The translations under genes were made by a program, and so were the position numbers. The notes under the pieces are model-generated. The model searched no databases, had not been told where the DNA came from, and worked only from the letters and a program-made list of their open reading frames with translations. From Symbiodinium natans (Eukaryota; Sar; Dinophyceae; Suessiales; Symbiodiniaceae): a stretch of 64,000 bases of DNA. Shown here piece after piece: positions 59,299-64,000 of the stretch (positions are counted from its first letter, which is position 1; each line of letters opens with the position of its first letter). The stretch lies in contig CAJNDS010002641.1 of the NCBI GenBank assembly GCA_905221605.1, positions 248,001 through 312,000 on the forward strand. Direction: 5' to 3'.

Positions 59299-59557
59299 GT
59301 TGCCCGCTATTCGCATCGGTTCTAAACGCCACGCAAGAGAAAAGATAGTTTTGGTTGTGTGGGGTCCCAGACATTGGGGGTGGGCCCACGCATCGGTACG
59401 GTAGGGGGGGGTGGGGGGTTGGCTAGGGGTAGGAGGGTCCCAGGGGACGTTCTTGCCAGGCTTGCGCAACAATCAAGCTCCTCATCATGTTGCAGCGCTG
59501 GGTGCCCGCTATTCGCATCGGTTCTAAACGCCACACGAGAGAAAAAATATTTTTGTT
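59299..59557 (+). repeat. Short direct repeat (59299-59353 and 59503-59557)
   Basis: CCCGCTATTCGCATCGGTTC plus TAAACGCCAC..GAGAAAA occurs twice, about 204 bases apart, each time followed by a G/T-rich stretch. Confidence 0.75.
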
Positions 59558-59559
59558 TG

Positions 59560-60111
59560 GGGGTGGGGGTGGGGGGGGTGTGTAGGGGTAGGGCCAGCGA
59601 GGGTCGGGGCTTCGGGTCCGGCGGGTAGGGTGTCGGGGCAGGGGTCTGAAACAGTTTCAGGAAGGGGACCCAGCCACCGGTACGCTGGTACGAGGGGGTG
59701 GGGGCAGGGGGGGTAAGACTAATTGGAGGTGCGGAGTTAAATGGGACTACCTGCCACCCCAAGGCGGGGATAACGTAACCAGAATACGAATACTATGTGA
59801 CATGACGGACGATAACCCGAAACCCTGCACAGACCTGTACGGATCTCGAGGTTTTAGGGCCCTCAACACCATCCGCAGGCGACACGTGCTTCATCATCAC
59901 AGCAGCGCGGAGCCACATCAATCGAGTGCCCTGGCCGTTGATTTGTGTTTTCATTAGGGTCCTTGTCCGTTTTCGGACACCGTCGATGTTTGAGATAATG
60001 CACGCGCAATCCTTCTCAAACACTACGTCACTAAGTGTCACTATCGCACACGGACATCCCGCTCATCCTTATCTGCTCCGGCAAACCCTATAGGCCCTGG
60101 ACAAGTTCTAG
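59560..60111. other. Spacer, no gene recognised
   Basis: A G-rich portion to about 59,720 is followed by ordinary sequence. It ends with a plausible acceptor (TTCTAG at 60,106-60,111). Confidence 0.4.
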
Positions 60112-60294
60112 GCCCTTGTTCTGAAGCAGTTTGTGCAGCGTGAACAGGACCCCTCGGAGTACTTCGAAACCGTTCTGTCGACCAAGCATCCGTATGGTCA
60201 CTTTGTGGTGAAGTGGGCTCCTAACGGCAGGATTTCTTTTTCAACTTCACGCTGTCCCAATTCCAAGTTTAAGCGTCCGCTTGTTCAAAGTTAA
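60112..60294 (+). CDS. Candidate exon of an unknown protein
   Basis: Directly after TTCTAG the frame reads ALVLKQFVQREQDPSEYFET, VLSTKHPYGHFVVKWAPNG and RISFSTSRC, closing with TAA at 60,292-60,294. The composition is strongly protein-like. There is no ATG, so it would be an internal or last exon. A possible partner, opened by an ATG at 60,808-60,960, reads AARYYAKWFSKVFKPATGAD. I recognise neither. Confidence 0.4.
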   Translation, partial: ALVLKQFVQREQDPSEYFETVLSTKHPYGHFVVKWAPNGRISFSTSRCPNSKFKRPLVQS

Positions 60295-60807
60295 GGTTGG
60301 GTTTCGCATTTTTGGCTTGAGGTTTGTCGTGACGGGCAACCAAAACCCAAAGTCCCGTAAAGGCTACCACCCACGGGGCCGCCGCCGCGAGCACGATACA
60401 CCACCCGCCGCAGGGGAGGAGAGGCACCTAGGGTTGTCGGGTTCAGGGTTTAGCCGGAGGCTTTTTCTAACCTATGCGAACCGGGGCCAAGAAGGGTTTT
60501 TTGCGTGTTGCAAAACACTTCATGGGCCGTCAAACTTGGTTTGGGCTCCTTCTTTTAATGGACTGGCATTCTGAAGTACTGGGCAAGGGCTGGACCGGGT
60601 TTGCCAAAAAGGTACGGACGCATGACATGTTAGGTGGACGCGGGAGACGGTTCAGCAGCTCGGAGAAAGCAACGTGTCCGCGCTCTTAGAGGACTTCCAT
60701 GCTCAGCACCCGATCGTTTTGGAGTGACTCAACGTGAGTTTGGTAAATTTTGGTCGCCTCTTCAGTGTGAGTTCTAGCTCGGAAAGTTCGCGTATCTTCT
60801 GTGATAG

Positions 60808-60960
60808 ATGGCAGCCAGGTACTATGCAAAGTGGTTTTCGAAGGTGTTCAAGCCTGCCACAGGGGCGGACATTTTGACAGGGCACTTCGATTTAGAGAAG
60901 AGGCACCAGCGCATCTCTACGTCGCGATGTACTGTGTTGGCCTTGCGGAACCTCAGCTGA
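60808..60960 (+). CDS. Candidate exon or small ORF, unknown
   Basis: This 50-codon ATG frame (MAARYYAKWFSKVFKPATGA and DILTGHFDLEKRHQRIS) is rich in aromatic and basic residues and ends in TGA. It lies about 500 bases downstream of the previous candidate exon on the same strand. No family match is known to me. Confidence 0.3.
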   Translation: MAARYYAKWFSKVFKPATGADILTGHFDLEKRHQRISTSRCTVLALRNLS

Positions 60961-61299
60961 ATGTGTGCAATCTCCATGGACATTTTTCCGGACTGTGGAC
61001 ATGGGGATTCCCCCACATGAGCTAGAGTCTGGAGGAGAGTGGGGCTTTATAGCAAGAACTTGCTTGTCAAATTTGTATCGCGGATAGCACGGGGTGGTCG
61101 GCTGCGCTTGTCATGCGGTAACCACGGCAGCAAGGTGATCATCGCAATGCCATCTAGGGAACAGCAACTGAGACGGCTCATGCATAGACACCGTGTGCAT
61201 TGGCAGGGGTGGTCCCGTGATCAGGTGGAAGGGCTAGTCGCGGCTAGGCGATAGGGGACCGAGAAAGGCCTTATAGGTTGGGCGGTGCTGTGGCGCGGC

Positions 61300-61374
61300 C
61301 GAAGATCGGCCCGCTGCGCGGGTGGTAGAGTTCCTTGGCGCGGGGGTCTCCCCCTGGCCCCAAAGAAAGAGAGA

Positions 61375-61419
<45 letters not shown>

Positions 61420-61490
61420 TTCCATCGCTCCACACAGCTGGGGCGCGCGAATTGCGCGGGGGCCTACGGGCCCTCATGCCCCCAAGAAAC

Positions 61491-61523
<33 letters not shown>

Positions 61524-61869
61524 TGCGCGGGGGACCCCCCCCATGCCCTGCAGAAGAAGGAGAAGAAGAAGAAGAGGGGGAGAGAGTAAAAGGCGACTCG
61601 AAAGTGTGGGGATGGCATCTCAAGCAGCACCTGGGACTTCGCGCGCCCTTCGGGGCGGCTCCAGTTTGGGGAAGGGACATACCCGCAGAGAGAGAAAAGA
61701 GAGAGAGGCGACTCGAGCGTGCCTGGTGCACGGGCTTTCAGAAGAAGCGAGAGCCCTTCCAACATGGAGGTAGCGTCACGGATTCACGGATGCCTGTCAG
61801 CGTCAACGCGCCTCGGCGATGTCCCTTCGGGGACCATGCTACGCAAGGAAGGCAGGCAGGAAGAGAGAG

Positions 61870-61910
<41 letters not shown>

Positions 61911-62140
61911 AGAGATCCATGGCGAAAGTTACCAGACAACCTCGGACCCCACCAACCAAGAGAAGAATGCGGAATAGATGGAAGACAGCGGGGGAAACCC
62001 GGAGTGCGGAGAGTGACGCAGCCGGAGGGGCAATAAAGCGCAAGAGATAAGCAGCAAGAAATTCCGTAGTAAAGGGCCTCGACTGGTGTAAGGGTAGCGT
62101 GGGTGCGGGGGGGGGGGGGGGAAGGGAGGTTGTATGAGAG

Positions 62141-62180
<40 letters not shown>

Positions 62181-62715
62181 GGGTTTTTTCCAAAAGAGCC
62201 TCTATGTTCTGTGCGAAACTGCCTATGGTCCATGAGTTTACGCGGTGTGGGTGGCCTGGCCCTCCATGGAAAAGCTGCCCCCTAGGTACCCCCCCCGTGG
62301 GTGGCCTGGCCCTCCATGGAAAAGCCAACCCTTAGGTACCCCGTTTGCCGGAAGGTAAGGAGGGAAAGAGATGGGTTGCTAGAGGTCTTACGCCCTTGAG
62401 TTGTAGGACAGGGCTCCCTGACTAGATAGCCGATAACATAAAGGAAAAGGATATGAGATTCAGTTTAGGTCGGGGCCTAGAGGGGAACGCACCTACCAAC
62501 CACATCGGCAGTGTGACACTCGGGGAACCCAGCCGGGGTAAGGGTCTGGGGGTGACTTGTAGCTCGATGCGTGTCGGGGAGCTCTGGTTGTTTCGAGGGT
62601 CAATTTCACGTCAAGACTGGCGCTCTCGCGCGAGGGGTCCCCCGGAGCTCCCCAAGCCCCCAGAAGAAGAAGAAGAAGGAAGAAAAAGAAGAAGAGAGAT
62701 CCTCCAACCCCCAGG
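61300..62715. repeat. Purine microsatellites behind a GCGCGGGGG-type block
   Basis: A block of the type GCGCGGGGGnCYCCCC...CCCCAA is followed by a purine run four times: (GA)n at 61,363-61,416, (AAAG/GA)n at 61,485-61,520, (GAA)n at about 61,553-61,585 and (GAA)n at 62,658-62,698. Another (GA)n lies at 61,862-61,905 and a G tract at 62,108-62,180. A 52-bp direct repeat (GTGGGTGGCCTGGCCCTCCA) is at 62,247-62,341. Confidence 0.7.
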
Positions 62716-62874
62716 TACGAGGACAGCAGACACTGGGAAAAGATCCTTAACGAGTACTTCCCTGGATTCCGCTTGCCAAATGCCAATCGGGGAACACAGA
62801 AGTGGTACGAGATTCCGTACCAGAACTTCTTGAAGAAGCTGAAGCAGGATCTGTTTAGGACGGTTTTTGCTTAG
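62716..62874 (+). CDS. Candidate exon of an unknown protein
   Basis: After a CCCCCAG acceptor at 62,708-62,714 the frame reads YEDSRHWEKILNEYFPGFRL, PNANRGTQKWYEIPYQNFL and KKLKQDLFRTVFA, ending in TAG at 62,872-62,874. Its aromatic and charged composition differs sharply from the low-complexity flanks. No ATG is present. Family unknown. Confidence 0.4.
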   Translation, partial: YEDSRHWEKILNEYFPGFRLPNANRGTQKWYEIPYQNFLKKLKQDLFRTVFA

Positions 62875-63497
62875 TTCGTTGGGATTTGTCTGACACTTTT
62901 CAGAATATGTTCGCATGGATAGCAGACAAGGGGCTCTTCTTGCATCTATTTCCGTTTGAGCGCAGAAAGACTGAGGAGTTACACCCAAGATGAGCTGGAC
63001 AAGATTTGCCAAACCGAGACAGAAACACATTTCTACAAGTCGGATCCATCCTCGCCTTGTGCCCAAAGGGCATAGGGTGCCTGATAGGCCGCCATGCGCG
63101 TAGTAAAAACTCCCGGGCTTCATGCTAGAGCCCAAACAGAAGGTCCTCCCTCACACAAGCTGACGGACTGTAGCATTTCGTACATATGCAGCTCATGTGC
63201 ACTATCTGATCTTGTGCTGCTCCTGCTGCCGCTGCTTCCTCTGCCTCTGCTGCTGCTGCTGCTGCTGCTGCAGATCTCTCTCGCTCTCTCTCTCGCTCTC
63301 GTCTGCGCTGTCCAGTTTCTTGTCGTGTTGTCTTACCCTGACCTTGCACTGCAACGTGGCACCTGCGCAAACAAGGCCGTCAAATAAGAGAGCCAGGCAT
63401 CGCAAGCGTAAGCTGAACAAACGAACCTTACTGTGCCGAACAGAAGCAGTTGAGCCACCGGTACATTGTGGCACGACAAGCTTCGTAGAATTGACAG
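62875..63497. other. Spacer with CTG and CT microsatellites
   Basis: (CTG)n and (CTCT)n at about 63,222-63,302. No gene is recognised. Confidence 0.6.
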
Positions 63498-64000
63498 ATT
63501 CCCTGCTGCTTGTACTATTGGTTCTGTCGGCCACGTCTTCGACGCAAATGCAGCTCAAAAGCACCAGCACATTGATTCCCTTCTTGGGATCAGAGGGCAA
63601 CGTGCATTTTGGAGGCTTGGGAAACGCTCACATCATCCCTGCTGCTTTTACTTGATGATGTCGACCATATCGACTCAAAAGCAGCTCAAACGCACTGGCA
63701 TGGACGGATGATCATGAAACAAGCGCATTGATTCCCGTTCTTGGGATCAGAGGGCGACGTGCGTTTTGGGAAGCCTGAAATCGCACACAGATTCCCTGCT
63801 GCTTGTACTTGGTCTTGTCGACCATATCGTCGACGCAAAAGCATCTCAAAAACACTGAAACCAGCACATTGATTCCCCTTGTTGTGATCGGAGCAAGGTG
63901 CGTTTTGCGGGGCGTGATAAACGCACACAGCTTCCCTGCTGCTTGTACTTGGCTATGTCGACCATATCATCGACGACAACTATACGACGGCTTGGCTATG
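63498..64000 (+). repeat. About 140-156 bp tandem repeat, 3.5 units, running off the window
   Basis: TCCCTGCTGCTTGTACT or a close variant recurs at 63,498, 63,635, 63,791 and 63,931. Each unit also holds a form of GTCGACCATATC, CAAAAGCAGCTCAAA and CACATTGATTCCC...GGGATCAGAGGG. The first unit is open in one plus frame (SLLLVLLVLSATSSTQMQLK). The array continues past the right edge. Confidence 0.85.

Noticed and set aside
61271-62328. Several 100-240 codon ORFs rich in Arg-Glu or Ser-Leu
   Set aside because: They are direct translations of GA/TC microsatellites.

Overview
The window looks like the nuclear genome of a dinoflagellate, most likely a symbiodiniacean or close relative. The signs are: a multi-exon gene whose introns mostly start with GC, once with GT and once with GA, and end in AG usually followed by G; a 13-base match to the 3' end of the dinoflagellate spliced leader; many interstitial CCCTAAA/TTTAGGG runs inside introns and spacers; secreted glycosyltransferase and sulfotransferase-type exons; and a Ty1/copia element with the very long single polyprotein typical of this group. 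There are no bacterial operons, CRISPR arrays or rRNA genes, and no tRNA gene that I can support. Exon calls rest on conserved motifs and matching splice phases, not on transcripts.

Layout. 0-5.3 kb: interstitial telomere-like repeats, a near-perfect 1,043-bp tandem duplication, and copy A of a 1.6-kb dispersed repeat. 6.4-7.3 kb: a three-exon class I SAM methyltransferase. 8.2-9.8 kb: copy B of the dispersed repeat. 11.2-31.2 kb: a gene for a Pumilio/PUF-type RNA-binding protein. Its probable N-terminal exons follow a spliced-leader relic at 11.25 kb, and twelve PUF exons lie between 16,546 and about 31,230. One of its introns holds a complete copia-type retrotransposon (16,825-26,440).

The retrotransposon is the highlight. 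It has two 292-bp LTRs that appear identical, a perfect 5-bp target duplication (GTTCT), a purine tract, and one uninterrupted 2,999-codon ORF that starts inside the 5' LTR. Besides gag, protease, integrase, reverse transcriptase and RNase H, the polyprotein carries a DNA C5-methyltransferase-like segment (GGPPC catalytic loop) between protease and integrase. It also carries a double-stranded-beta-helix 2-oxoglutarate/Fe(II) oxygenase-like segment (HxD...H...R, TET/JBP style) between integrase and RT. It therefore resembles a mobile element with a putative base-modification writer and oxidiser.

31-46 kb: unassigned secretory or exon-like ORFs, an FkbM-type protein exon, a frameshifted EVDExQH-domain relic, a FUT8-like fucosyltransferase exon and a frameshifted sulfotransferase relic. 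46-51 kb: a mosaic of GC-rich repeats with a recurring GATGCTCATGATGC motif. 51-58.5 kb: a GT61-like glycosyltransferase, duplicated exon fragments, and a sulfotransferase exon whose N-terminal leader matches that of the FUT8-like exon. 58.5-64 kb: repeats and microsatellites with a few strong but unrecognised exon-like ORFs. Three copies of a small terminal-inverted-repeat element (MITE-like) occur at 12.9, 26.7 and 30.0 kb.
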